Shown here piece by piece: positions 1 through 9,382 of a DNA stretch of 64,000 nucleotides. The notes below the pieces were generated by a model that saw only the letters and a list, made by a program, of their open reading frames with translations, was not told where the DNA came from and ran no database searches. A program made the translations under genes and the position numbers. Origin of the DNA: Capnocytophaga haemolytica (GTDB taxonomy: Bacteria > Bacteroidota > Bacteroidia > Flavobacteriales > Flavobacteriaceae). The stretch lies in NCBI RefSeq assembly GCF_001553545.1, contig NZ_CP014227.1:587501-651500 (forward strand), written 5' to 3'. The number at the start of each line of letters is the position of its first letter. Position 1 is the stretch's first letter.

Positions 1-665
<665 letters not shown>

Positions 666-716
666 CGAGCTCTTACTTTGTTTTTTATCCTAATGTGTTA
701 AAATATGATAGCGAAA

Positions 717-764
717 GAGGGGTTGTTAGGTTGTGGTATACTCATACCCCATACCTCAAACCTC
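717..764. repeat. imperfect palindrome in the 23S-5S spacer
   Basis: A purine/T-rich left arm at 717-739 and a pyrimidine-rich right arm at 744-764 pair imperfectly around a 4-nt loop. The right arm carries the words CATACCTC and AAACCTC. The same GAGGTRTG / CACACCTC words occur in hairpins after protein genes (5367-5446) and in 57172-57205. Its role is unknown; rRNA processing is one option. Confidence 0.55.
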
Positions 765-778
765 AGAGCTAAAGACTT

Positions 779-888
779 AAGGTGGTTATAGCTAAAGGTC
801 TCACCTCTTACCATACCGAACAGAGCAGTTAAACCTTTACGCGCAGATGGTACTATGCAAATGGGAGAGTATGTCGCCGCCTTCTTTA
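779..888 (+). rRNA. rrf: 5S ribosomal RNA
   Basis: About 110 nt containing the hallmark 5S segments: GGTGGTTATAGC at the 5' end, CCATACCGAACAG near 811-823, and the ATGGGAGAGTATGTCGCCGCC block near 862-882. It lies about 115 nt after the 23S 3' end and is followed directly by a strong terminator. Exact ends are approximate to a few bases. Confidence 0.95.
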
Positions 889-893
889 AGAAG

Positions 894-926
894 CCTCATT
901 AATCGAGAGATTGATGAGGTTTTTTT
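894..926 (+). terminator. rRNA operon terminator
   Basis: An 11-bp stem (CCTCATTAATC at 894-904 with GATTGATGAGG at 909-919, one G-T pair) closes a GAGA loop and is followed by seven T. This is a classical intrinsic terminator directly after the 5S gene. Confidence 0.93.
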
Positions 927-945
927 GGTTTAAAAATAATAACTT

Positions 946-2290
946 ATGAAAAGCAATCTCGATGATACCTACCTCTTAGAGCATTCACCTATTGATAAAC
1001 TCTTTTTAAAATATGCTTTACCTAGCGTAGTTACTGTCTTGTTCTTTGGTCTGCAGAACCTTGTAGATGGCATCATTGTAGGGAATTACGTAGGGGGCAG
1101 ATGCTTTGGGAGGGGTGAATATCATCTTGCCGCTATACAGCCTACTGATGGTTATTGCCATTAGTGTAGGTATGGGTTCGCTCACCCTGATGAGTGTAGG
1201 TCTCGGGGCTAATAACCACCAGCGAGCAACTGATGCAATGGCAACAGGTTATATCTCACTGTTGGTGATAAGCCTCTTTATGACTATCGTACTGCTCTTT
1301 TTTAGTGAGGACTTGGTGCGTTTCTTTGGGGCTAATGAGCGGCTATTTCCCCACGCTTTGGGCTATATCAGAGGCCTCACCTTTATCATACCTCTTACGC
1401 TTACTTTCTATTCCGATGAAGTGCTAAAGGCCTTAGGACATCCTAAGTTTTCAATGTGTATAATGTCTTTTGCAGTGCTTCTCAATATTGTGTTGAGTTG
1501 GTATATGGTGAGCGTGCTGGGCTGGGGTACGATGGGTTCGAGTGTGGCGACTGGTATTTCTTTTACAGCAGCCTTACTCATCGCCTTGGCACTTATCCTA
1601 AATCCTAAGCAAAAACTACATCTTTTTAAGGGGCGATTCTCTTGGGAGCTATTAGCTAAAGCAGTGTACAATGGTTCCTCAGAAGGTGTATCAGAGTTAG
1701 CTTCTGCGGTAAGTATTTTTGTGATAAACCTCACCATAGTACATCTATTAGGGGCAGAAGGTGTTGCAGCCTTTACGGTGATTAATTACCTCAATTTTAT
1801 AGGCATATTGCTCTTCTTAGGTATATCCAACGGCTTGGTACCTGTGCTGAGCTATAACTATGGAGCAAAGAATTTTCAGCGCGTAAAGCGTATCTTTAGC
1901 ACTACCTTACGAGTGATCTTGCTCATTGGGCTATGTATCTTTTGCCTCTTGCAGCTTTATGGCGTGCGTATTATGGAACTCTTCTTCAAAGACACCAACT
2001 CATCAGAGGTGCTCGCAATTGCTGCTGAAGGCTTATCAGTGTATGCTTTTATCTTTTTACTTAGTGGATTTAACATCCTTACTACCAGCTTTTTCACTTC
2101 CTTGGAGCACGCCCACGACTCTATTATTGTGGCTGCCCTCAGAGGTTTTGTCTTTATCGTACTTGGGGTGAAAATACTCTCTTACATCTTTGGTATTGCA
2201 GGGGTCTGGATAGCCATACCCTTTGCAGAATTGCTGACGTTTTTAGTGGCTTTATACCTGTTGAGGAGGGTGTATAAGACTTTAGTATAA
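946..2290 (+). pseudogene. MATE family efflux transporter, frameshifted
   Basis: The reading frame opens at 946 (N-terminus with SPIDKLFLKYALPSVVT and NLVDGIIVGNYVG, typical of MATE multidrug/Na+ antiporters) and then shifts into the frame that ends at 2290. Removing one G from the G5 run at 1093-1097 restores a continuous protein reading GNYVGADALGGVN across the join. The repaired protein is about 447 residues with some 12 hydrophobic segments, the normal MATE length. No other damage is visible, so this is a recent mutation, a phase-variable tract or a sequencing error. It stands alone between the rRNA operon and a convergent operon. Family assignment is firm; substrate unknown. Confidence 0.88.
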
Positions 2291-2342
2291 CCTTATTTTC
2301 CTCATCTTGTCACCTAACAATAGATTGTCAATAAAGTGATTG

Positions 2343-2377
2343 TGTTGGAAAGAAGAATACTCTCTTTCTTTCCAACA
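2343..2377. terminator. convergent hairpin
   Basis: TGTTGGAAAGAA (2343-2354) pairs perfectly with TTCTTTCCAACA (2366-2377). It lies between the ends of two convergent genes and probably stops transcription from both sides, although the following T-run is weak. Confidence 0.6.
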
Positions 2378-2402
2378 ATATTTATCTTGTAGATAGCGAC
2401 AT

Positions 2403-3989
2403 TTAATACTGCATCGTTAAGTGGGCGTTGAGGGTGTAGCGGTGTTTCTTGTGGAGGTCGGTGGTGTAGTGGCTGCTGGCTCCTACGACGAGGGTGCGCC
2501 CTTTGCCTACGGGGAAGCGCAAGTCGGTGCCGAATTGTAGGTAGTACTGATGGGCGGCAAAGTAAGCACTATCGGGGTAGACGACTTCATCGTAGAAGAG
2601 ATGTGTAGTCTGGGCGGCATAGTCGTCGGGCAATAGCGGCTTGAGGTAATCGACATTGGCATTGGTGAGCACACTTCTCACAGGGATACGTACGCCCGCA
2701 GCAAAGGTAGGCACAACACTGATTTTCTCAAAAGGAAGTTCCCAACTGTAATACGGTTTGATCATAAGGTAAGCGACATCACTCTCGGTGCTCGCTAAGG
2801 CGTCTTTTTGCTCCGTTTGGCGGTAGGTGAGTGCAACACCCGCATCGCTACTGATATGCTGTTTATCTTGCTGCAAAAGGGCTACGGAGAGGGTAGCGTA
2901 GTGCTGCTGCATCGTATAGTTCTTACCAGCGAGGGCAGTGAGGCGGTTATATCCATCGGTTTGCCCTATATCGGCAGTGAGTAGTAGCTGTGCCCCTGCG
3001 CGTAAGACGCTATTGTAGTGCAAGTGCAAGGCGTAATTGCTGCGGGCGTAGTTAGCCAACACATCGTCTTGCTCATCGCTGTTGAGGGTATTGTTGTTGT
3101 AGGTGTCGGTATCGTAGAGGTTGTAGGAGAGCTGCGCAAAGAAGTTGCCTTTGTAGTGATAAGCGAGGTTTACCCCGTATTGTAGGTTGCGGCGTTTGGT
3201 GCTATCAAACGGACGGTTGTAGAGCGTGCCGTAGCCGAGTTGCCATTTGAGGTAGCGGTCGTAGTCTTGGGGGGAGTCGGTTTGCTTGTTGGTGATGCTG
3301 ATTCTGTTTTGCAGATTGGCATAGCCTACCTCACCGCCGAGACTCAGTCTATGAGATGGAGCTAACCTAAAGGTGGTTTGTGCGTTAAATAGCAGTTCTG
3401 AACGCATTATCTTAGCACGTGGGTCGTTCTCAGTGCGGTAACTCTCCTGGAGGTTGTAGCGTGTGGAGAGCTGCAAGTGCCATAGGTCGGTGAGTAGTGG
3501 GAAGATGACCCCACCGTCAAGGGTGTAATGCTGGTTGTTCCAAGCGGCTAGGCGGCTTACGGCAAAGTAGTGAGGGTCGTCGAGCAAGCCGTTTTCATCG
3601 ACATTGTTGTAGGAGATGTTCCACCGCTTGCCATCTTCATAAGTGCGGCGCACCTCAAGGTCACCAAAGAAGGTGTATTGCTTGTGTTTGTAGAGTCCGC
3701 GGGTGTTAAGCCCAAAGTTATGCGCTTTCTCAGGGCTTTGTGCCAAGTGAAAGTCGCCACGCTCGTGGTTGTAGAAGAGCGACGAGGTGGTGAAGTTGCC
3801 TATGAGAGCCTCCTTTAAGAAGATAGGGCTATGGAGGTAACTGGCGTACTGCTGCTGAAAGAAGTGCGAGAGCGGTTGGGGCTTTATGCTTATAACATTG
3901 ATGCAACTAAAGTCAGACACAGAATCCTTCTCCTGTTGTGCATAGAGCGCAGTGGTAAAGGCAAAGGCGATGAAGATATTTCGTAACAT
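2403..3989 (-). CDS. DUF6850 family outer-membrane beta-barrel protein
   Basis: A 528-residue exported protein. The N-terminus MLRNIFIAFAFTTALYAQQ is a signal peptide. The body alternates polar and aromatic residues in many beta-strand-like segments and ends in the aromatic outer-membrane signal LTMQY. I recognise it as DUF6850-like, a family usually found beside a DUF4876 lipoprotein and a TonB-dependent receptor, as it is here. It is third in a minus-strand set. A hairpin with a T-run separates it from the gene before, so it may be made in smaller amounts. No biochemical function is established that I can name; a partner channel or assembly factor for the receptor is an inference. Confidence 0.75.
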   Translation of the reverse strand: MLRNIFIAFAFTTALYAQQEKDSVSDFSCINVISIKPQPLSHFFQQQYASYLHSPIFLKEALIGNFTTSSLFYNHERGDFHLAQSPEKAHNFGLNTRGLYKHKQYTFFGDLEVRRTYEDGKRWNISYNNVDENGLLDDPHYFAVSRLAAWNNQHYTLDGGVIFPLLTDLWHLQLSTRYNLQESYRTENDPRAKIMRSELLFNAQTTFRLAPSHRLSLGGEVGYANLQNRISITNKQTDSPQDYDRYLKWQLGYGTLYNRPFDSTKRRNLQYGVNLAYHYKGNFFAQLSYNLYDTDTYNNNTLNSDEQDDVLANYARSNYALHLHYNSVLRAGAQLLLTADIGQTDGYNRLTALAGKNYTMQQHYATLSVALLQQDKQHISSDAGVALTYRQTEQKDALASTESDVAYLMIKPYYSWELPFEKISVVPTFAAGVRIPVRSVLTNANVDYLKPLLPDDYAAQTTHLFYDEVVYPDSAYFAAHQYYLQFGTDLRFPVGKGRTLVVGASSHYTTDLHKKHRYTLNAHLTMQY

Positions 3990-4003
3990 AAGGAGGTAGT
4001 TTA

Positions 4004-4041
4004 TAAAAAAGGAGGTTAAGGAGCGTGTCCTATAACCTCCT
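4004..4041 (-). terminator. intrinsic terminator between the DUF4876 and DUF6850 genes
   Basis: Read on the minus strand, AGGAGGTT (4041-4034) pairs with AACCTCCT (4017-4010), an inner AGGA...TCCT pair extends the stem, and a run of T follows (4010-4004). It probably attenuates transcription into the DUF6850 gene rather than ending the operon. Confidence 0.75.
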
Positions 4042-4065
4042 ATTAGTTAGCTATTTTAACTTCTG

Positions 4066-5340
4066 TTATTTAGGAAGAGCAGTTGTGTCAGGGTGAGCTA
4101 TTTCCTCAAAGTCTTGATTTGAGTTATTGGTATCTTTATAAGAAGCCCCTGACGATTTACGGATGTATGATTTGCCATTGTAGTTCCCTGAAGGCTTGAT
4201 ATAACCGGCATCTACAGAGGCAGGAAGTCCAAAATTAGAGTTCTTGCCAGCGGTGAATCTATCTACATTGACACCATCAATAATTGTGGTTAAAGGTATC
4301 TGCACAAACTTTTTAGTGCCCGTACTGCTCCCTGTTGTGGTGGGTTGAGCCACTTTCTCCCAACCGTCAATATCTGTTTGAGAGGCTTTGATGATTGCCA
4401 AGCCATCACCAACAACATATAGGTTCAGTGTCCCTTTATTTTCTTTATTTCCAAACCATATTGGCACCATATTAGGAGCTGGATTATCTGTGTCATTACC
4501 CTCTAATGAGCCATCAGCTTTACGAGGATTAAGAGCCTCAAATTGAGCCTTACTTAAGTCAGGGATTACAGCTGCCTTAGTAGGGTCTTTCTGAGCTTCT
4601 TTATGATTTTGGGCATCACGCGCAATAAAGATAGACTCGCCAGCTCCTATTTTAGCTCCTGCAGGGAAGGATAGCACCTCTTGTGAGTAGAAATAGGCCG
4701 TATTAGCATCCGTCTTGCTACTCACCTTTGTCCAGTCAAAAGGAGTAGTGTTATTGGTAATAGCCCTTGCAATCGCATAACCTTCTAAAGAGATTTCCTT
4801 GTCAGTAGGGTTGTAAATCTCAATAAATTGGTCGCGCCCGTTCGCACCATCTGCTTTTGAGGAGCCGAGATACACTTGCTTGATAAGCAGTGTGCTGGCT
4901 GTATTCACCTCTACTAAGGCAAGGCTAACGGTGTTGCTGGTAGTTGCATTAATAGTTACGTTGTTGAGCGTACCGTTAAAGTGCACTTCATCTTCCTTAC
5001 CTGTGATAGCCTTGGCAGCCTCTCCTTTAAGGGTAATGCTGGCAAGGACTTTGTAAGTGCCAGGTTGTACAGCTACACTTGCTTTGCCATTGGCATCTGT
5101 AGTGGCATTATAGGTTTGGTTAGTGCCTATAAACTTCACTGACGCACCGCTTACAGGCTTATTGTCATAATCACCAAAAGTAAGCGTAATCTGGTACGTT
5201 ACAGGTTGAGTGGTGGGACTATCATCACTATCTTTCTTACAGCCTACAATTACGAGGCTTAGTAAGAGAACACTTGCAGCAATGCTGCTGAAAAATCTGC
5301 GTAGGGCACTTCCCCCTACTTTGTTATCTGTTTGAATCAT
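4066..5340 (-). CDS. DUF4876 domain lipoprotein
   Basis: A 424-residue secreted protein. A hydrophobic stretch (ASVLLLSLVIVGCKK) ends in a lipobox with Cys34, so it should be lipid-anchored. Residues about 48-125 look like a carboxypeptidase-regulatory/Ig-type beta domain (GDYDNKPVSGASVKF, TDANGKASVAVQPGTYKV). Residues about 150-250 resemble a lamin-tail-like fold (LIKQVYLGSS, DQFIEIYNPTDKEISLEGYAI). This arrangement fits DUF4876. It lies between a TonB receptor and a DUF6850 barrel in one transcription direction, so a cell-surface ligand-binding role is likely. The ligand is unknown. Confidence 0.78.
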   Translation of the reverse strand: MIQTDNKVGGSALRRFFSSIAASVLLLSLVIVGCKKDSDDSPTTQPVTYQITLTFGDYDNKPVSGASVKFIGTNQTYNATTDANGKASVAVQPGTYKVLASITLKGEAAKAITGKEDEVHFNGTLNNVTINATTSNTVSLALVEVNTASTLLIKQVYLGSSKADGANGRDQFIEIYNPTDKEISLEGYAIARAITNNTTPFDWTKVSSKTDANTAYFYSQEVLSFPAGAKIGAGESIFIARDAQNHKEAQKDPTKAAVIPDLSKAQFEALNPRKADGSLEGNDTDNPAPNMVPIWFGNKENKGTLNLYVVGDGLAIIKASQTDIDGWEKVAQPTTTGSSTGTKKFVQIPLTTIIDGVNVDRFTAGKNSNFGLPASVDAGYIKPSGNYNGKSYIRKSSGASYKDTNNSNQDFEEIAHPDTTALPK

Positions 5341-5366
5341 ATATAAAAAATTAATTTTCAGATTTG

Positions 5367-5446
5367 AGGTTTGAGGTGTGGGGTGTGAGGGAGGTGTGAG
5401 GTATGAGCCAGCTGTCCTTATACCTCAGGCCCCAGACCTCACACCT
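5367..5446. repeat. palindrome of GAGGTRTG words after the TonB receptor
   Basis: A 24-nt arm at 5367-5390 is the imperfect inverse of 5423-5446, with a further inner pair (AGGTAT / ATACCT). The outer end overlaps the receptor's stop codon (5445-5447) by two bases. It fills most of the gap between the receptor and DUF4876 genes and would form a long hairpin in the mRNA. Confidence 0.7.
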
Positions 5447-8060
5447 AAAACGAATACTTCGCGCTAGCTCCGAAGCTAATGTCGGCGTTCATCTTGCTGC
5501 GGCTGCCGTTGATATAGACTTCGGGGTGGTAGTCGAATACGTTGGTGACATAGAGCGAAAACGATAACCCGCTGAGCATCTCTTTGGTCATTCGTAGGTG
5601 GAAATTGTGGTAGATAGGTGTGCGGCGCGCCTCGTAGTCGCTGCGACTGAGCACTAAGGTTTGGTATTGTGGTAGGGTGCGGTCGGCTTCAGGGATGTAG
5701 ATGATCTGCCCTTCGTTGTTGATATAAGCGTAAGGGTAGTTGTTGGCAAGCGAACCAAAGTCGGTGGAGAAGATGAACTGCTCGGCGGTGAGGGAGATAA
5801 GCAGCCCTAACTCGGGCAGGTGGTAGGTAGAGGTAAGCCTGAGCGACATCTTTTCCTTCACGGTAGGCGAGGTCTCATACAGCCCATAGAGGCGATTAGG
5901 GTCTAAGTAACTGGCGTTGCTCTGTGGTGCCATATAGTTATTCTGGTGCGAGTGCACATAAGTGCCTGCCAACGAGAAAGAGGTATTGAGTGCCTTTATC
6001 TTCTTGAAGTTGGCGATGAGCTCCACACCCTTGTCGAGGGTCTCTTTGTAATTGACGGTCTGCTGATAGCTGATGGGGTGGATGCGTTCACCTATAACGC
6101 TCCACGCGAGGGTGCTGGTGTTCACATCGATGATAGGCACTTGGTAGCCCTCGTAGATAGTGCGACTGTCAAAGCCATCAAACGACTGGTTGATAAAGCC
6201 CGTTACAGCTACTTTGCCGAAGGAGAAGTTGCCGTCAGCACCCAGCTCGTACTTCCACGCTTTGGAGGGCTTGAGGTCTACCTTGGGGCGTTGCTTTACG
6301 ATGGTCTGTATAAGCCCTAAGCGGCGGTTGCCATTCTGATGGTTCTCGAGGAGGAGGTCGTAGACCATTGCCCCAGGGTAGATGTCCTTCAGGGCAGGCG
6401 ACTTGGTAGCCAAGCCCACGCCACCGCGCAGCTTTATTTGCTCAGTGAGGTCGTAAGCGAGGTTCACGCGAGGGGAGAGCGTAGAGAAGCCGTTTTGGTT
6501 CTCATAGCGCAGCCCGATAGTAGCATAAGCCTTATTGCGCTCCGTAACGTTTACAGTAATATTATCTTGCACATATACCGCCCAGAGCTTGGAGCTCTCC
6601 ACATAGCGGTTGAAGTTCATAGGGCGCACGGTCTCGCCACCACGCCCGCTGCTGGTAAGCCCTGTCAGGGCAGAGGCACTCTGGGAATCGACCAGCACTC
6701 CACGCCCGAAGTTGTCGCTATAATTGAGGGACGTACCCGCACTGAGCAGGTGTCGCCACGCACCGTGCAGGAGGCTCTTTTCGGCAGAGAGCTGCGTGCT
6801 GGCATTGAAGGGCTTGCCTTCGGTCTCGCGGCGGTCGTAATAGGAAGGCGGGGTAAAGACGGCCTCTACTAAGCGCGTTTCGGTAGCGGTACTCACCGCA
6901 CGGCGACCCTCATTGCGAAAGACCTCACGGAAGTCGCGCTGGTAGGCATAAGTGCCTCCGATTTGGAAGGAGAGCTGGTCGATAAGGGCGTCCTCAAACT
7001 GCCAATTGGAGCGGTTATTCAGTGTGAAGGCATAGTCGGTCTTTTCGCTCTTTTGGTCGTTCTCCTTGTCGGACTTAGCCCCATCGATATTGCTGCGGAA
7101 GGTGAGCGAAAGCGAGTTGCGGAAGCGGTTAGCCCTGTCGTAAGTCCATATACCCGAAGAGGTGAGGCGGCGGTAGCTGCTCAGGCTGTTGGTGGGGTTG
7201 GTGTTGGCATCGAGATAGTCGAGCGAAAGGCTGAGTTTGCCCGCACGCTCGGAGAGGAGAAAGCCCTTATTGACCGCCACTGACTGTCCGCCTCCTTGCA
7301 GCTTGGCTTCGGCTTGTAGGGGGAATACCCCTGCCTTGCGCTCAATCAGCACCAAGCCCGTAGTGGCGTTGCCGTACTTAGCATCGGCGATCCCTGTAAC
7401 TACCTCTATCTTATCGATGTTGGAGGTGGGGATAGAGCGGAGGTCAAGCCCTGAGCCTGCATTGGAAAAGGGGTTTACATTGCCCGCACGCCCGTAGGTC
7501 TGCATATTTTCATCGTTGGAGAGCTGCATATCGTCGAGCACGTAGCTGAGTCCGAAGGCGTTGTTATTGGATTCGATAGCTGAGCGCACGCTGTTCATCA
7601 CGTTGGGCTTATCGAAGACGGGCGTGGTGATTGCCTGCCCTGGCAGCTGTTGCAGCACGTCGGAGAGGGAGAAGGTTTGGAACTGACTCATTGCGTACTT
7701 ATCGATCTTTATGGCAGAGCTAGTAGGCTGCTTTTTAGAGATATCGGCGGTAACGACTACCTCTTTCAGGCGGAGGCTTTCCTCCTTGAGGATAACTTTT
7801 AAGGGAGAGGCAAAGCCTGTGAGGGTCTTATCCTCCATACCCAAGTATTTGAAGTGTAGGGCATAGTCCTTAGTGAAGGGGAGAGAGAAGTGCCCTTGGG
7901 CGTCGGTCACCGTCCACTTCTCGGTTTTTTTATCGACCACAGTGACGCCTTGCAGAGGGATACCGCCCTCATCGGTGACGGAGCCTTCTACCGTGGCAGG
8001 CTGCGCGTAAGCGACTATATAGTAAGCGCTTATGATAAGCGTAAGGATTAGTCGTCTCAT
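5445..8060 (-). CDS. TonB-dependent outer-membrane receptor
   Basis: An 871-residue protein that imports a ligand across the outer membrane using TonB energy. The signal peptide is MRRLILTLIISAYYIVAYAQ. A CarboxypepD_reg-like domain (about 22-100, VEGSVTDEGGIPLQGVTVVD) is followed by a plug domain (about 110-240, SSAIKIDKYAMSQFQ, IDKIEVVTGIADAKYG) and a large barrel ending in ASAKYSF. It is too short and lacks the signature for a SusC, and no SusD lies nearby. It heads the set with the DUF4876 and DUF6850 genes. Iron, haem, a siderophore or a metal are all possible ligands; none can be chosen from sequence alone. Confidence 0.9.
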   Translation of the reverse strand: MRRLILTLIISAYYIVAYAQPATVEGSVTDEGGIPLQGVTVVDKKTEKWTVTDAQGHFSLPFTKDYALHFKYLGMEDKTLTGFASPLKVILKEESLRLKEVVVTADISKKQPTSSAIKIDKYAMSQFQTFSLSDVLQQLPGQAITTPVFDKPNVMNSVRSAIESNNNAFGLSYVLDDMQLSNDENMQTYGRAGNVNPFSNAGSGLDLRSIPTSNIDKIEVVTGIADAKYGNATTGLVLIERKAGVFPLQAEAKLQGGGQSVAVNKGFLLSERAGKLSLSLDYLDANTNPTNSLSSYRRLTSSGIWTYDRANRFRNSLSLTFRSNIDGAKSDKENDQKSEKTDYAFTLNNRSNWQFEDALIDQLSFQIGGTYAYQRDFREVFRNEGRRAVSTATETRLVEAVFTPPSYYDRRETEGKPFNASTQLSAEKSLLHGAWRHLLSAGTSLNYSDNFGRGVLVDSQSASALTGLTSSGRGGETVRPMNFNRYVESSKLWAVYVQDNITVNVTERNKAYATIGLRYENQNGFSTLSPRVNLAYDLTEQIKLRGGVGLATKSPALKDIYPGAMVYDLLLENHQNGNRRLGLIQTIVKQRPKVDLKPSKAWKYELGADGNFSFGKVAVTGFINQSFDGFDSRTIYEGYQVPIIDVNTSTLAWSVIGERIHPISYQQTVNYKETLDKGVELIANFKKIKALNTSFSLAGTYVHSHQNNYMAPQSNASYLDPNRLYGLYETSPTVKEKMSLRLTSTYHLPELGLLISLTAEQFIFSTDFGSLANNYPYAYINNEGQIIYIPEADRTLPQYQTLVLSRSDYEARRTPIYHNFHLRMTKEMLSGLSFSLYVTNVFDYHPEVYINGSRSKMNADISFGASAKYSF

Positions 8061-8251
8061 TGGTCACTCATTTACGCTGCAAAGCGTACTATTTAAATTG
8101 ACACTAAATAGCGGATTCAGTAAAATTAACAAACTTTAACAGTTTGGAGGTAGAACACAATCTTTACGTTTTTCTATTAAAACATTATTTTTAGTGTATT
8201 TTTCTTTAAAAGGATAGGTTTGCAGTATTCAGGGTGTCCGAATTTTTGGGG

Positions 8252-8306
8252 AGATGTGTTCGAGATGTGTTCGAGATGTGTTCGAGCAGTGTTCGAGATG
8301 ACCTCG
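8252..8306. repeat. 11-bp tandem repeat, five units
   Basis: Five consecutive 11-mers: AGATGTGTTCG three times exactly, then AGCAGTGTTCG and AGATGACCTCG. The period equals about one DNA turn, so every unit faces the same side of the helix. It lies about 190 nt upstream of the TonB receptor start. A cooperative protein-binding site is an inference. Confidence 0.85.
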
Positions 8307-8322
8307 ACAGGAAAATTTTCTG

Positions 8323-8425
8323 TTCAGGGATCAGGGGTTAGAGGTCAGTGATCAGAGGTCAGGGGTCAGAGATCAGATTGGGGCGGTGCAGACTGATTAC
8401 TGACTCCTGATCTCTGATCCCTGAA
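8323..8425. repeat. GRTCAG-word palindrome
   Basis: The left arm begins TTCAGGGATCAG (8323) and continues as degenerate GGTCAGTG/GATCAGAG words. The right arm ends CTGATCCCTGAA (8425). About 34 nt of each arm can pair imperfectly. It belongs to the same family as 50275-50336. Confidence 0.75.
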
Positions 8426-8466
8426 GATTATCCATTATCCATTGTTCATTATTCATTAGAAAGTTG

Positions 8467-8474
8467 TATCTTTG
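8467..8474 (+). promoter_or_regulatory. promoter -7 box TATCTTTG
   Basis: An exact TAnnTTTG box with a TTG about 22 nt upstream (8442-8444). A TTG inside this box is in frame with the hydrolase and could be mistaken for a start codon; the real ATG is 8493. Confidence 0.8.
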
Positions 8475-8492
8475 CCGCTCAAAAATAGAGGT

Positions 8493-9296
8493 ATGATTAA
8501 ACTAATTGTATTGGACATTGACGGGACGCTGGTCAATAGTCAGAAGGAGATCCCTGCGGGGTTTTGGGGGCTCTTTGAGCGTTTGAATACCAAAGGGGTA
8601 CAGTTTTGCATCGCTAGCGGAAGACAAGTGCAGGGCTTGCAGCAGCTTTTTGCACCGATAAAGGATCAGTTGGCATTCATCCCTGATAATGGGGCGTCGG
8701 CGATATGCAGGGGCAAGGAGCTGTATGAAGACCCTGTGGATTACGCGCGCTTTGTGCCTATCATTGAGGTGTGCGAGGCGATCGAAGGGGTGAGTGTGGG
8801 CTTGTGTTGCAAGCGTTATACATATATCAAAACGGATAGCGAGGCGATCTTTCAGGAATACCTCAAGTATTACCCCGCCCATAAGAGGGTAGATAACTTT
8901 GAGGGGATCACTGATACGGTCTTTAAGCTGGCGATCTGCACCGATAGGGATATTCGCACGCACCTGTACCCACATTTGGAGCGATTTACGAAGGACTTTA
9001 ACGTGGCTATCTCGGGGGCGGTATGGCTGGATGTGATGAAGAAGGAGACTAACAAAGGGGAGGCGGTAGCACAGCTTCAAAAGGCGTTAGGGATCGGTTA
9101 TGAGGAGACGGCGGTGTTTGGTGATCAGCTTAACGACTTGGAAATGATGGGGGTAGCTGCTTATAGCTTTGCGATGAAGAATGGGGCAGTGGAGGTGAAG
9201 GCAGCTGCCCAGTACACCACAGAGTTTGATAATGACCACGAAGGGGTGGTAAGAGAGATAGAGCGGCTGATGCGGGAAGGACTGTTTGGGGATTAG
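8493..9296 (+). CDS. Cof-type HAD-IIB family phosphatase
   Basis: A 267-residue cytoplasmic HAD phosphatase. Motif I is LDIDGTLV at residues about 7-14 (nucleophile and acid/base Asp pair). Motif II is the Ser of CIASGRQ, the conserved Lys sits near KKETNKGEAV, and motif IV is FGDQLNDLEMM. The large cap between motifs II and III (type IIB) marks the Cof/YidA class, which dephosphorylates sugar phosphates, FMN or PLP. ATG 8493 is preferred to an in-frame TTG at 8472 that lies in the promoter. The stop codon merges into GATTAG/GGTTAG words (9297-9370). Confidence 0.9.
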   Translation: MIKLIVLDIDGTLVNSQKEIPAGFWGLFERLNTKGVQFCIASGRQVQGLQQLFAPIKDQLAFIPDNGASAICRGKELYEDPVDYARFVPIIEVCEAIEGVSVGLCCKRYTYIKTDSEAIFQEYLKYYPAHKRVDNFEGITDTVFKLAICTDRDIRTHLYPHLERFTKDFNVAISGAVWLDVMKKETNKGEAVAQLQKALGIGYEETAVFGDQLNDLEMMGVAAYSFAMKNGAVEVKAAAQYTTEFDNDHEGVVREIERLMREGLFGD

Positions 9297-9382
9297 GGAT
9301 TAGCTTTTAGGGGTTAGTAGTTGGTTTTTAGGGGTTAGTGATGGGATTGTTTAAGATTAGGGGTTAATAGTGTAAATAAAGG

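Larger units (their letters stand above)
8061..8492. other. divergent intergenic region
   Basis: This 432-nt gap between the receptor (minus) and the HAD hydrolase (plus) holds four things: a CAAAGCGTA box at 8080-8088 that resembles a minus-strand -7 element with one extra base, an 11-bp tandem array (8252-8306), a long GRTCAG palindrome (8323-8425) and a plus-strand promoter (8467-8474). No coding sequence is convincing. Confidence 0.7.

Noticed and set aside
6339..6872. 177-residue plus-strand reading frame inside the TonB receptor
   Set aside because: It is antisense to a well-supported gene and shows no recognisable family.
8252..8306. CRISPR array
   Set aside because: The units are contiguous 11-mers with no spacers and no cas genes nearby.
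8472..8492. TTG start for the HAD hydrolase
   Set aside because: The TTG is part of the TATCTTTG promoter box; ATG 8493 begins the normal HAD motif I.
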